Positions 8,082-17,941 of a DNA stretch of 64,000 nt are shown piece by piece. Source of the stretch: Kitasatospora albolonga (lineage in GTDB: Bacteria; Actinomycetota; Actinomycetes; Streptomycetales; Streptomycetaceae). The translations under genes were made by a program, and so were the position numbers. The notes under the pieces were generated by a model. It had not been told where the DNA came from. It searched no databases and was given only the letters and a program-made list of their open reading frames with translations. The stretch covers positions 1,110,001 through 1,174,000 of the forward strand of contig CP020563.1 in the NCBI GenBank assembly GCA_002082585.1, written 5' to 3'. The stretch's first letter is position 1; each line of letters starts with the position of its first letter.

Positions 8082-8093
8082 TATGACCTCATA
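8082..8093. promoter_or_regulatory. Palindrome in LysR/TDT gap
   Basis: TATGA-CC-TCATA is a perfect inverted repeat in the 70-base divergent region. It has the symmetry and A/T ends expected of a LysR-type box and stands out in a region that is otherwise very GC-rich. It probably also overlaps the divergent promoters. Confidence 0.45.
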
Positions 8094-8141
8094 GGAACGG
8101 AGTCCCTGGTGGGCGGCGGCGGGCGCGCGAAGAATCGTGGC

Positions 8142-9320
<1,179 letters not shown>

Positions 9321-9980
9321 GCAGGCGGCCGTCGACAAGGGCGGCGGGTAGGCCGGGGAACGCCTCGGGCCCGTCGTCGGCGGTGAAGCGGTAGGGCTCG
9401 TCGGGCAGCACGACCAGCTCGGCACCGGCCGCGTTCAGCTCGGCCGACGGGATGCGCGGGTAGCGCTCGGCGTGGTCCGCGTACACGTTGCGCACCCCGA
9501 GCCGGGCCAGCAGGTCTCCGGCGAAGGTGTCGGAGCCGAGCACCATCCAGGGGCGGCGCCAGATCGGCACGATGGCGGGGCGCGGGCTCGCGGAGGGGGC
9601 GGGGAGAGCGGCCCAGGCGGCCTCGGCCTCGTCCAGCCAGCGGGGGCGGGCCAGCCCGCAACCGGTGGTGAGGACCCGGTCCAGCTCGGTGAGGGCCTGG
9701 TCCAGGGTGCGGACCTCGGTGACCAGGACGTCGAGCCCGGCCTCCCGGAGGGCGGCGAGGTCGGGGGCCCGGTTCTCCTCCTCGTTGGCGATCACGAGAT
9801 CGGGCGCGAGGGCGGTGATCGCGGGGACGTCCGGGTTCTTCGTACCGCCGATCCGGGCGGCGGCGAGGCCGGCGGGGTGGGTGCACCAGTCGGTGCCCCC
9901 GACGAGCAGCCCGGGGGCGGTGGCGGCGACGGCCTCGGTGAGGGAGGGGACCAGGGAGACGACGCGCATGGGACCTGCTC

Positions 9981-10526
9981 TCAGCGGCGGGAGTCGTACG
10001 TGGCGTCGATGTGCTCGGCGACCGAGACGAGCAGGAGGCGGGTGCCGGGCAGGGTGGCCCGCCAGCGGTGCCGTACGCCGCCGGAGAGGAACAGGGTGTC
10101 GCCGCGCTCCAGCCGGTACGCCTGGCCCTCGGCCTCGACCTCGGCGGCGCCCTCGACGACGTACATCAGCTCGTCGTTGCGGTGCTGGAACTCGCGCCCG
10201 AGGTCCTGTTCGCCGGTGAACTCCAGGGCGCTGAGCTGGTGGCGCCCGCGCACCACCCGGCGTACGCCGTCGCCCTCCTCCCCCCGTACGACATCGACCG
10301 CGCGCGCCGAGTCGGCGGCGGCCCGCAGCCGGGAGGTGGTGGTCTCCAGCGCCTCGGCGACCCGGTCGAGGGAGCGGGCGCTGGGGCGGGCGCGCTCGTT
10401 CTCGATCTGGCTGAGGAAGGGCACGGAGAGCCCGCTCCGCTGGGCGACCGCGGCCAGCGTGAGGCCCAGGGTCCGGCGCCGACGGCGAACCGCGGCACCC
10501 ACGCGCGGTGTGTCCTTGTCGTCCAT
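9981..10526 (-). CDS. XRE-family regulator with cupin domain
   Basis: This 181-residue protein has an N-terminal XRE helix-turn-helix (LGLTLAAVAQRSGLSVPFLSQIENERARPSARSLDRVAEAL) and a C-terminal small cupin beta-barrel (FQHRNDELMYVVEGAAEVEAEG...LERGDTLFLSGGVRHRW). The HxxxExxxVxxG pattern and the late His are the usual metal or ligand pocket. This class controls polyamine, amino acid or antibiotic-stress genes in many bacteria. The ATG at 10526 fits the domain boundary. A GTG/ATG further upstream would add an unstructured leader. The likely co-transcribed neighbour is the BtuF-like gene 11 bases downstream. Confidence 0.85.
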   Translation of the reverse strand: MDDKDTPRVGAAVRRRRRTLGLTLAAVAQRSGLSVPFLSQIENERARPSARSLDRVAEALETTTSRLRAAADSARAVDVVRGEEGDGVRRVVRGRHQLSALEFTGEQDLGREFQHRNDELMYVVEGAAEVEAEGQAYRLERGDTLFLSGGVRHRWRATLPGTRLLLVSVAEHIDATYDSRR

Positions 10527-10622
10527 GTACCGGCTCCCTCCCGCTCCGCTCATCCTCCCGGCTGCCAGCACCTTACGCACATGGTTGCGCGAGACGTCCG
10601 GTAAACGGCCCCCGGACAGCCG

Positions 10623-10662
10623 GAAGGGGTGGGCCCCGCCCGATGGCGGTGCCCACCCCTTC
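10623..10662 (-). terminator. Terminator of the betaine transporter operon
   Basis: A two-part perfect stem: a 12-base outer arm (10623-10634 with 10651-10662) and an inner CCGCC/GGCGG stem with a CGAT loop. It lies 69 bases past the end of the permease/binding-protein gene on the minus strand, and before the start of the XRE gene. It therefore separates the two minus-strand units. Confidence 0.7.
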
Positions 10663-10730
10663 ACCTGCGCTTTTCCTGCCGCGGGAGCTCTACGGGGGTG
10701 CCGGGGTGTCCGTGATGCCCCGGTTCCCGC

Positions 10731-12596
10731 TCAGCTCGAAGCAGGCTCGGCATCCTCGGCAGCGGCCTTGTCGGCCTTGGCCGCCTTGTCGGTCTTATCC
10801 GCCTTCGGTACCGGGGACCACTTTTCGGTGACGCCCGGGTTGTCCTTCAGCCAGCTGCGGACGGCTTCCTGCTCCTTGCCGGAGCCGGTCTTCTGGATCT
10901 GGGCCTCAAGGCTGGTGAGCTGCTTCTCGCTCATCTTGAAGTCCTTGAGCCACTGGGCGACCTCGGGGTGCTCGGCGGTGAAGCCCTTGCGCGCCAGGGT
11001 GTGGACACCGTCGCCCTCGCCCCAGAGCCCCTTGGGGTCCGCGAGCTTGGTGAGGTCGTACTCGTTGTACGCCCAGTGCGGCGACCAGAGCGGAACGACG
11101 ATCGGTTCCTTCTTGGCGTACGCGCGCTTCAGCTCGGCCAGCATGGACGGCGTGGAGCCGTCGATGAGCTTGTACTCCTTGTCCAGGCCGTAGCCCGGCA
11201 GGAGCTTGTCCTTGAGGAGGCCCATCTCTCCGGCGCTCGGCTCGATGCCGACGATCCGGCCCTTGAACTCCGAGGCCCGTCCCTTGAGGTCCTCCATCGA
11301 CCGGACGTCCTTCATGTACGCGGGGACCGTGAGCTCCAGGGAGGTGGGGGCGTACCAGGCGCCCATGTCCTCCAGGCGGTCCTGGTACTTCTCCCAGTAG
11401 CTGGCGTGGGTGGTCGGGAGCCAGGAGTCGGTCTGGAAGTCGATCTGCCCGTTGGCCATCCCGGTGTAGAGCGCGCCCGCTTCGTACTGCTTGGCGTCGA
11501 CCTCGTAGCCGTGCCGCTCCAGCATCTCCTTCCAGAGGAAGGTGGAGGCGATGCCCTCGTCCCACGGGATGTACCCGATGCTGATCTTCTTGCCCTCGCC
11601 GATGCGCCCGCTCGCGGTGTTCTTGCCGGAGCCGCCGAAGACGCCCATGCCGCCCGCGACGAGCGCGAGGGCGAGGATGCCTGCGACCGCGACGACGGGC
11701 TGCGGGCGGTAGGTCCAGATCTTCCAGCCCTCGGCCGACGCCTGGGCCTTGGCGGCGGCGCGGCGGCCCAGCGGGGAGACCTCGCGGCCGAGTGCGCCGG
11801 TCATCCGGTCCAGGTACATGGCCAGGATGACGATGGAGATGCCCGCCTCGAAGCCGAGGCCGACGTCGATGTTGCCGATGGCCCGGTAGACGGAGCCGCC
11901 GAGGCCGCCGCCGCCGACCATGCCCGCGATGACGACCATGGACAGGCCCAGCATGATGACCTGGTTGATGCCCGCCATGATCGTGGGCAGCGCGAGCGGC
12001 AGCTGCACGCGGAAGAGGGTGTTGCGCGAGGTGGTGCCGAACGCCTCGGCCGCCTCGACGAGTTCGCCGTCGACCTGGCGGATGCCGAGCTCGGTCATCC
12101 GGACGCCCGGGGGCAGCGCGAAGATGATGGTGGCGATGATGCCGGGGACCACGCCGACGCCGAAGAAGATGACGCCGGGGATCAGGTAGACCATGGCGGG
12201 CATGGTCTGCATGAAGTCCAGGACCGGCCGGACGACGGCGCTGACGGTCCTGGACCGGGAGGCCCAGATGCCGAGCGGTACGGCGATGACCAGGGTGACG
12301 AGGGTCGCGACGAGCACCAGGGTGAGGGTGTCCATCGCCTCGGACCACAGCTGGACGGAGTCGATGAGGGCGAATCCGGCGAAGGTGAGCAGTCCGGCGG
12401 GCAGACCGCGCAGCCACCAGGCGATGATCGCGACGATGCCCGCGAAGAGGAGCGGGTGCGGGGCGGAGAGGACGGCGGCTATGCCGTCGAACATGCCGCT
12501 GACGACGGCGCTGATCGCGTCGAACAGCCAGGCGAGGTGGGTCTGGAGCCAGTCGACGGCGGAGTCGACCCATGCGCCGAGGGGGAGCCTAAACAC
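10731..12596 (-). CDS. Glycine betaine/proline ABC transporter, fused permease and substrate-binding protein
   Basis: The product is 621 residues. Residues about 1-290 form a ProW/OpuAB-type permease with several hydrophobic helices and the EAA-loop region (ELVEAAEAFGTTSRNTLFRVQLPLALPTIMAGINQ). After one more membrane segment (VVAVAGILALALVAGGMGVFGG) comes an OpuAC-type binding domain of about 280 residues (KISIGYIPWDEGIASTFLWKEML...IDFQTDSWLPTTHASYW), rich in Trp/Tyr for cation-pi binding of betaines. A Lys/Ala tail ends the protein. The fusion ties one receptor to each permease, as in OpuA of lactic acid bacteria. Its start overlaps the ATPase gene by 8 bases. The role is osmoprotectant uptake. 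Confidence 0.93.
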   Translation of the reverse strand: MFRLPLGAWVDSAVDWLQTHLAWLFDAISAVVSGMFDGIAAVLSAPHPLLFAGIVAIIAWWLRGLPAGLLTFAGFALIDSVQLWSEAMDTLTLVLVATLVTLVIAVPLGIWASRSRTVSAVVRPVLDFMQTMPAMVYLIPGVIFFGVGVVPGIIATIIFALPPGVRMTELGIRQVDGELVEAAEAFGTTSRNTLFRVQLPLALPTIMAGINQVIMLGLSMVVIAGMVGGGGLGGSVYRAIGNIDVGLGFEAGISIVILAMYLDRMTGALGREVSPLGRRAAAKAQASAEGWKIWTYRPQPVVAVAGILALALVAGGMGVFGGSGKNTASGRIGEGKKISIGYIPWDEGIASTFLWKEMLERHGYEVDAKQYEAGALYTGMANGQIDFQTDSWLPTTHASYWEKYQDRLEDMGAWYAPTSLELTVPAYMKDVRSMEDLKGRASEFKGRIVGIEPSAGEMGLLKDKLLPGYGLDKEYKLIDGSTPSMLAELKRAYAKKEPIVVPLWSPHWAYNEYDLTKLADPKGLWGEGDGVHTLARKGFTAEHPEVAQWLKDFKMSEKQLTSLEAQIQKTGSGKEQEAVRSWLKDNPGVTEKWSPVPKADKTDKAAKADKAAAEDAEPASS

Positions 12597-13740
12597 TGGC
12601 CACCTTCTTCACGGCATCGTTGTCGGAGGACGTCGTGTGCGGCGCCCCGGAGTCCTTGAGGGCCTCGGTGGGCGTCATCGGGTCGCCGAGCACGGCGAGC
12701 AACCGGGAGCCGGGGACGACGCCCACGAGCTTGCCCTTGGTGTCGGTGACGGCCACCGGGTTCCCGCTCTGCGAGCAGGGGGTGAACAGCTCGATGATCG
12801 GCGTGGAGTCCGCGACCGTGGCGGGAGCCGCCGCGAGCACGTCCTGCGGGGTGCGCAGCTCCTTGCCGTCGTCCGTCGTGGAGCCCATGACGGTGTGCGG
12901 TTCGGCCATGATGGCGCCCGCGGTGAGCACCCGGGAGCGGTCGACGTCCTGGGTGAAGGAGGCGACGTAGTCGTTGGCCGGGGTGACGAGGATGTCCTCG
13001 GCAGTGCCGAGCTGGACGATCCGCCCGTCGCGCATGACGGCGATCCGGTCGCCCAGGCGCATGGCCTCGTTGAGGTCGTGGGTGATGAAGACGATGGTCT
13101 TCTTCAGCCGCTTCTGGAGCTCGAGGAGCTGGTCCTGCATGTCGCGCCGGATCAGCGGGTCGAGCGCGCTGAAGGACTCGTCCATGAGGAGCAGGTCGGC
13201 GTCGGTGGCGAGCGCGCGGGCGAGGCCGACGCGCTGCTGCATACCGCCGGACAGCTCGTCGGGCCAGGAGTCCTCCCAGCCTGCGAGGCCGGTGAGTTCG
13301 AGCGCCTCGGTGGCGCGCCTGATCCGCTCGGAACGGGGTACACCCTGGACCTCGAGGCCGTACGCCGCGTTGTCCAGGACACTGCGGTGAGGGAAGAGCG
13401 CGAAGTGCTGGAAGACCATGCTGATCCGGGAGGAGCGCACATGGCGCAGCTCGCGGGGGCTCAGGGCGGTCAGGTCCTGGCCGTCGAAGAGCACGCGTCC
13501 GGCGGTGGGTTCGAGCAGCCCGTTGAGCATCCGCAGCAGGGTGGACTTGCCCGAGCCGGACAGTCCCATCACAACGAAGATCTGGCCCGGCTCCACCGTG
13601 AAGGAGGCGTCGATCACCGCTGCGGTCGTTCCGTCGGCGCGGAGTTCGTCGCGGTCGGCGCCGTCCTCCAGCTTCCGGACAGCTTGATCGGGTCGTCGGC
13701 CGAACACTTTGTACAAGTTTTCGGCTTGCAGCCTTGACAC
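12589..13740 (-). CDS. Glycine betaine/proline ABC transporter ATP-binding protein
   Basis: This 383-residue ATPase belongs to the ProV/OpuAA type. It has Walker A GLSGSGKST, Q-loop VFQHFALFPH, signature LSGGMQQRV, Walker B LLLMDESFSALD and the switch His in FITHDL. The C-terminal 120 residues are two CBS-like repeats (VMGSTTDDGKELRTPQDVL..., GNPVAVTDTKGKLVGVVPGSRL), which in OpuA sense ionic strength or cyclic-di-AMP. The GTG at 13740 follows GAGG by five bases and gives the conserved VSRLQAENLYKVFG opening. It is the first gene of a two-gene operon, overlapping the permease/binding-protein gene by 8 bases. The 246-base divergent gap upstream must hold the osmotic promoter; I could not identify it. 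Confidence 0.93.
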   Translation of the reverse strand: MSRLQAENLYKVFGRRPDQAVRKLEDGADRDELRADGTTAAVIDASFTVEPGQIFVVMGLSGSGKSTLLRMLNGLLEPTAGRVLFDGQDLTALSPRELRHVRSSRISMVFQHFALFPHRSVLDNAAYGLEVQGVPRSERIRRATEALELTGLAGWEDSWPDELSGGMQQRVGLARALATDADLLLMDESFSALDPLIRRDMQDQLLELQKRLKKTIVFITHDLNEAMRLGDRIAVMRDGRIVQLGTAEDILVTPANDYVASFTQDVDRSRVLTAGAIMAEPHTVMGSTTDDGKELRTPQDVLAAAPATVADSTPIIELFTPCSQSGNPVAVTDTKGKLVGVVPGSRLLAVLGDPMTPTEALKDSGAPHTTSSDNDAVKKVASV

Positions 13741-13986
13741 ATGCACCTCACGGGTTGAACTGAAAAAACGGTCTGCCACCCCCGCCCGCAGACCGTGGAG
13801 CGATGCGGATTCGGCCCGCAGGGCACGCGCACCGGTTGAAAATGCGACGTGGTTCGCTCCGATGCCGCGCCTGCCCGTACTTACGCGGACCAAACGGAAG
13901 TGTGTTCCAGGTCACGGCTGGTGTGCCCCTCGGTCACCGGGAGCCATCGGCGGCGACTGTCAGTGGCGTGGGGCATCATCGGTTCC

Positions 13987-14910
13987 GTGACGCGACGCCT
14001 GATGCTCCTCGACACCGCCTCCCTCTATTTCCGCGCCTATTTCGGCGTCCCCGACTCGGTGCGCGCACCGGACGGGACACCGGTCAACGCCGCACGCGGG
14101 CTCCTCGACTTCATCGCCCGCCTGGTGCAGGACCACCGGCCGGACGATCTGGTCGCCTGCTGGGACAACGACTGGCGCCCGCAGTGGCGAGTGGACCTGA
14201 TCCCGACGTACAAGGCGCACCGGGTGGCCGAGGAGACGCCCGCCGGGCAGACCGACGAGGAGGAGATCCCCGACACGCTGTCCCCGCAGGTCCCGATCAT
14301 CGAGGACGTGCTGGCCGCGCTCGGGATCGCCCGGATCGGCGTCACGCCGTACGAGGCGGACGACGTGATCGGCACGCTCACCGCCCGCGCGACGGGGCCG
14401 GTGGACATCGTGACCGGTGACCGCGACCTCTATCAGCTGGTGGACGACGCCCGGCAGGTGCGGGTGCTCTATCCGCTCAAGGGGGTCGGCACCCTCCAGA
14501 TGACCGACGAGGCGTGGCTCCGCGAGAAGTACGGGGTGGACGGCGCGGGCTATGTGGATCTGGCCCTGCTGCGCGGCGACCCGAGCGACGGGCTCCCGGG
14601 CGTGCCCGGCATCGGTGAGAAGACGGCGGCCAAGCTGCTGGACGCCTACGGGGACCTGGCCGGGATCATGGCGGCGGTGGACGACCCGAAGGCGAAGCTC
14701 ACCCCCTCGCAGCGCAAGCGGCTGGACGAGGCGCGGGACTATGTGGCGGTCGCGCCGAAGGTCGTACGGGTGGCGCGGGACGTGCCGCTGCCCGGCTTCG
14801 ACCCGGCGCTGCCGCGCGAACCGCGCGACCCGGCCGCGCTGGAAGCGCTTGCGGAGCAGTGGGGGCTGGGCGGAGCGCTCAAGCGGCTTCTCACCACGCT
14901 CCAGGCATGA
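13987..14910 (+). CDS. 5'-3' exonuclease (PolI-type, stand-alone)
   Basis: This 307-residue nuclease is the size of the 5' nuclease domain of DNA polymerase I, with no polymerase part. It begins MTRRLMLLDTASLYFRAYFG and has the acidic metal sites of the FEN family: VACWDNDW, YEADDVIGTLTA, VTGDRDLYQLV and GDPSDGLPGVPGIGEKTAAKLL (helix-hairpin-helix). It should remove RNA primers or 5' flaps during replication and repair. The GTG at 13987 is used because the conserved LDTASLYFRAY begins eight residues later. Streptomyces usually carry one such extra exonuclease beside PolA. Confidence 0.9.
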   Translation: MTRRLMLLDTASLYFRAYFGVPDSVRAPDGTPVNAARGLLDFIARLVQDHRPDDLVACWDNDWRPQWRVDLIPTYKAHRVAEETPAGQTDEEEIPDTLSPQVPIIEDVLAALGIARIGVTPYEADDVIGTLTARATGPVDIVTGDRDLYQLVDDARQVRVLYPLKGVGTLQMTDEAWLREKYGVDGAGYVDLALLRGDPSDGLPGVPGIGEKTAAKLLDAYGDLAGIMAAVDDPKAKLTPSQRKRLDEARDYVAVAPKVVRVARDVPLPGFDPALPREPRDPAALEALAEQWGLGGALKRLLTTLQA

Positions 14911-14914
14911 GGTG

Positions 14915-14933
14915 TTAGCTTAGGTATACCTAA
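14915..14933. promoter_or_regulatory. Iron box (DmdR/IdeR operator)
   Basis: The 19 bases TTAGCTTAGGTATACCTAA match the actinobacterial iron-box consensus TTAGGTTAGGCTAACCTAA at 15 positions, and the core 14919-14934 is a perfect 16-base palindrome. It begins 5 bases after the exonuclease stop and 122 bases before the siderophore-interacting protein start. The latter gene should therefore be repressed by iron-loaded DmdR1. Confidence 0.85.
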
Positions 14934-15036
14934 GTCATCGGGGCCGGGGGTGTCCGGACCCGTGCGCCGATACGTGCGCTGCGCGCACCCGTCCACCGAC
15001 GGGCGCGCCCGTACGTCACAACCCAGGGAGTACCTC

Positions 15037-15888
15037 GTGGCAGAGCGGCCGGCCCGGCAAGGACCCAAGGCCCAGGGGGCGCAGGTCGTGCGCACCGAGC
15101 AGATCACCCCGCACATGGTGCGGGTGGTCCTCGGCGGCGAGGGGCTCGCCGACTTCTCCCTGGACGGCTTCACCGACCACTACATCAAGCTGTGCTTCGC
15201 GCCCGAGGGCGCCGACTACGCGCACCCGTTCGACATCCCCGCCATCCGCGAGAGCCACCCGCGCGAGCTGTGGCCCACCACGCGTACGTACACGATCCGC
15301 TCGTGGGACCCGGTCGCCCGGGAGATGGCCGTCGACTTCGTGGTCCACGGCGACGAGGGCCTCGCCGGGCCGTGGGCCCAGCGCGCCCGGGTGGGCGAGC
15401 AGGTGACCTTCCTCGGCCCCGGCGGCGCCTACGCCCCGCAGGCATCGGCCGGCTGGCACCTGCTGGTCGGTGACGAGAGCGCCCTCCCGGCGATCGCCGC
15501 CTCGCTGGAGCAGATGCCCGCGGGCGCCCTGGTGCACGCGTTCGTCGAGGTGCCGGACGCCTCCGAGGAGCAGAAGATCGTGACGCCCGACGGGGTGGCC
15601 GTGACCTGGCTGCACCGCGGCGACCGCCCCGTGGGCGAGCTGCTGACCGCCGCCGTGAAGGGGCTGGACTTCCCCGAGGGCGAGGTCCAGGCGTTCGTGC
15701 ACGGGGAGGCGGGCTTCGTGAAGGAGATCCGCCGCTATCTGCGCGTGGAGCGGCAGATCCCGCTCGCCCAGCTGTCGATCTCCGGCTACTGGCGCCTCGG
15801 CCAGAACGACGACGCCTGGCGCGCGGTGAAGCGCGAGTGGAACGAGCAGGTGGAGCGCGAGCAGGAGGGCCCGGCGGCAGCCGCGTAA
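15037..15888 (+). CDS. Siderophore-interacting protein (FAD ferric-siderophore reductase)
   Basis: The 283-residue SIP-family flavoprotein has an N-terminal FAD-binding barrel with RTYTIRSWDPVAREMAVDFVVHGDEGLAGPWA (the RxYT(I/V)R flavin motif). The NAD(P)H-binding half contains LLVGDESALPAIAASLEQMP and ends with the family's GYWRLGQNDDAWRAVKREW. It reduces ferric siderophores in the cytoplasm to release iron. The GTG at 15037 follows AGGGAG (15024-15029) by seven bases. The iron box at 14915-14933 fits its function. No siderophore transporter is next to it. Confidence 0.92.
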   Translation: MAERPARQGPKAQGAQVVRTEQITPHMVRVVLGGEGLADFSLDGFTDHYIKLCFAPEGADYAHPFDIPAIRESHPRELWPTTRTYTIRSWDPVAREMAVDFVVHGDEGLAGPWAQRARVGEQVTFLGPGGAYAPQASAGWHLLVGDESALPAIAASLEQMPAGALVHAFVEVPDASEEQKIVTPDGVAVTWLHRGDRPVGELLTAAVKGLDFPEGEVQAFVHGEAGFVKEIRRYLRVERQIPLAQLSISGYWRLGQNDDAWRAVKREWNEQVEREQEGPAAAA

Positions 15889-15904
15889 CCTCTCCTCCCG
15901 CCCA

Positions 15905-15940
15905 GGGCCCCGCCCACCGCACTGCCGGTGGGCGGGGTCC
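15905..15940. terminator. Hairpin between convergent SIP and MerR genes
   Basis: A perfect 12-base stem (15908-15919 with 15926-15937, loop of 6), extended to about 15 pairs with one G-U. It stands between the stop of the siderophore-interacting gene and the end of the MerR gene and can serve both strands. Confidence 0.7.
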
Positions 15941-15981
15941 GTGCGTCTGCCGGGGCTCCTCATCGCGCAGTCCCGACGGCC

Positions 15982-16791
15982 TCAGGCCCCGGGCGCCTCC
16001 GCACCTCCCGCACGGCCGGGCACATCCGCACCTCCCGCACCGCCGGGCACATCCGCACCCTCCGCACCTCCCGCACCGCCGGGCGCCTCCGCACCGCCGG
16101 GCGCACCGCCACCGGCAGGCGCCCCGCCCCGAGGCGTCTCCCCCGCGCTCCCCTCGCCGCCGCCCCGGAGCTCGTACATCCGGAACGAGACGTCCTCATG
16201 GGCGAGCCTGCGCAGCGCTCCGAACATGGCCTCGCCCAGGACCGTCCCCACCACCACGCTCTCGACCAGGTCCTCACGGGCCACCCGGCGCTGTACGTAG
16301 CCGATGTCGGCGCGGGCCACCGACTCGGCCGCGTCCGCGTAGACGTCCAGCAGGTCCACCAGATCGCCATGACCGATCCGGCGCAGGGCGGCAATCACCT
16401 CGGCCAGCGACTCACCCGCCATCGCCTCGTCACCGACCTTCCAGCCGCGCCGCCGCACCAGCTCGGCCACCTCCGCCCTGGCCCGCCCCAGCTCCGGCCC
16501 GGCCTCGCCGTCGCCGAGCCGCGGAACGCCCTCCGAGGCCGAGCCCAGCACCTTGATCACCGGCTGCGCGGGGTCGTCGGCGGCCTTCAGGACCTCGCCG
16601 ATGGCGGCGAGCGAGAGGCCGCCCACCTCCAGCAGGACCCGGATCAGACGCAGGCGCCGCTCATGGCCGGGGCCGTACTCCGCCTGGTTGGGGCTGGTCA
16701 ACTCCCCGGCGGGCAGAAGCCGTTCCCGTACGTAGTACTTGATCGTCGGTACCGGAACCCCGGACCTGCGACTCAATTCACCGATGCGCAC
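15982..16791 (-). CDS. MerR family transcriptional regulator with Gly/Ala-rich tail
   Basis: In the 269 residues the first 70 are a MerR winged helix (MRIGELSRRSGVPVPTIKYYVRERLLPAGELTSPNQAEYGPGHERRLRLIRVL). A helical region of about 140 residues follows. The last 45 or so residues are a low-complexity tail of GGAEAPGG/GADVPGG-type repeats, probably disordered. It lacks the cobalamin-binding domain of LitR and the Cys cluster of metal sensors, so the inducer is unknown. It is divergent from the membrane protein at 16901, and the 109-base gap has inverted repeats suited to MerR control. The GTG start gives the family's conserved first residues. Confidence 0.85.
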   Translation of the reverse strand: MRIGELSRRSGVPVPTIKYYVRERLLPAGELTSPNQAEYGPGHERRLRLIRVLLEVGGLSLAAIGEVLKAADDPAQPVIKVLGSASEGVPRLGDGEAGPELGRARAEVAELVRRRGWKVGDEAMAGESLAEVIAALRRIGHGDLVDLLDVYADAAESVARADIGYVQRRVAREDLVESVVVGTVLGEAMFGALRRLAHEDVSFRMYELRGGGEGSAGETPRGGAPAGGGAPGGAEAPGGAGGAEGADVPGGAGGADVPGRAGGAEAPGA

Positions 16792-16812
16792 CGCGTGTTC
16801 GCCCTTCCGCCC

Positions 16813-16875
16813 TTGCCAGATCAGATCGCCATCATAGATAGTTCCCCTACCGGATAGCGGTAAGTGCCACTATCC
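16813..16875 (+). promoter_or_regulatory. Candidate promoter and MerR operator region
   Basis: TTGCCA (16813-16818) and TAGATA (16835-16840) are separated by 16 bases and read toward the membrane protein gene. Downstream, GGATAG (16852-16857) and CTATCC (16870-16875) form an inverted repeat over a 12-base spacer. This is an AT-richer island in the gap between the MerR gene and 16901. Assignment to MerR rests on position only. Confidence 0.35.
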
Positions 16876-16900
16876 ATACATCACTCTCAGGGGGTCTCCC

Positions 16901-17941
16901 ATGCCGTCATGGCGTTCCTGGCACCGCCCGTTAGTCGTCTTCTCCGCCGTGATGGCCCTCTGGGCCGTCCTGTCCGCCGTGGGTCTCGTGGTCGACGACC
17001 GGGTCCTGGTGGGCGCGCCGATCTGGGCGAAGCCGCTCAAGTTCTCCCTCTCCTTCACCGTCTACGGTCTGACCCTGGCGTGGATGCTCGCGCAGTCGAC
17101 CCGGGGGCGCCGGACCGGCTGGTGGGCGGGGAACGTGGTCGTCCTCACCAGCCTCGTCGAGATGGCGATCATCACCGGGCAGGTCCTCCGCGGGAAGCGG
17201 AGCCACTTCAATGCCGAGACACCGTTCGACCAGGCCCTGTTCACGGCGATGGGGATCACGATCATCGTGCTGTGGGCGGCCACCCTGGTGATCGGTCTCC
17301 TGCTGCTGCGCACCCGGTTCGCGGACCGGGCAACCGCCTGGGCGATCCGGGGCGGTGTCATGATCGCGCTGGTGGGTGCGGGGATCGGCTTCCTGATGAC
17401 GCTGCCCAGCGCGGAGCAGCAGGCCGCCGGAGACCTGGACACCGCCGACGTGATCGGCGCCCACTCCGTCGGCGTGCCGGACGGCGGCCCCTCGATGCCG
17501 CTGACCGGCTGGTCCACGACCGGCGGCGATCTACGGATTCCGCACTTCGTGGGCATGCACGCGCTCCAGCTGATCCCGCTTTTCCTGATCGCCCTGGTAC
17601 TGCTCGCGCCCCGGATCGCCCGGCTGGGCGACGCCGGGCTGCGGCTGCGTCTCGTACGGGTGGTGACGGCCGGTTACGCGGGCCTGGTCGCGCTGACCAC
17701 CTGGCAGGCGCTGCGCGGCCAGCCCCTGATCCGCCCGGACGCGGCGACGATCGTCGCTTCCGGGGTCCTCCTGGTGGCGGTGGCCGCCGGGGTGGGGGCG
17801 GCGCTGCGACGGCCGCCCGCGCCCACCCCCGTACGACAGGAATCCGCGCCGCGGGAGTCCGAGCCGGGGGAGTCCGAACCACGGGAATCCATCCCCCAGG
17901 AATCCGAACCGCCCTCCCCCAGCAAGGAGTTCACCGTATGA
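16901..17941 (+). CDS. Polytopic membrane protein of unknown function
   Basis: This 346-residue protein has about eight hydrophobic segments. It starts MPSWRSWHRPLVVFSAVMALWAVLSAVG and includes GAPIWAKPLKFSLSFTVYGLTLAWML. An internal outside loop carries GAHSVGVPDGGPSMPLTGWSTTGGDLRIPHFVGMHALQLIP, where two His could bind a metal or heme. The C-terminus is a repeated soluble tail of QESAPRESEPGESEPRES type. I do not recognise the family. It overlaps the next gene by ATGA, so the two are translationally coupled and presumably act together. The divergent MerR gene may regulate them. Confidence 0.7.
   Translation: MPSWRSWHRPLVVFSAVMALWAVLSAVGLVVDDRVLVGAPIWAKPLKFSLSFTVYGLTLAWMLAQSTRGRRTGWWAGNVVVLTSLVEMAIITGQVLRGKRSHFNAETPFDQALFTAMGITIIVLWAATLVIGLLLLRTRFADRATAWAIRGGVMIALVGAGIGFLMTLPSAEQQAAGDLDTADVIGAHSVGVPDGGPSMPLTGWSTTGGDLRIPHFVGMHALQLIPLFLIALVLLAPRIARLGDAGLRLRLVRVVTAGYAGLVALTTWQALRGQPLIRPDAATIVASGVLLVAVAAGVGAALRRPPAPTPVRQESAPRESEPGESEPRESIPQESEPPSPSKEFTV

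Noticed and set aside
13741..13986. Cyclic-di-AMP (ydaO-type) riboswitch before the betaine operon
   Set aside because: No conserved core elements could be recognised; the region only shows an A-rich tract.
15982..16791. LitR-type light regulator (MerR with B12 domain) near the photolyase
   Set aside because: The MerR protein has no cobalamin-binding motif after the winged helix; its C-terminus is low-complexity Gly/Ala/Pro.
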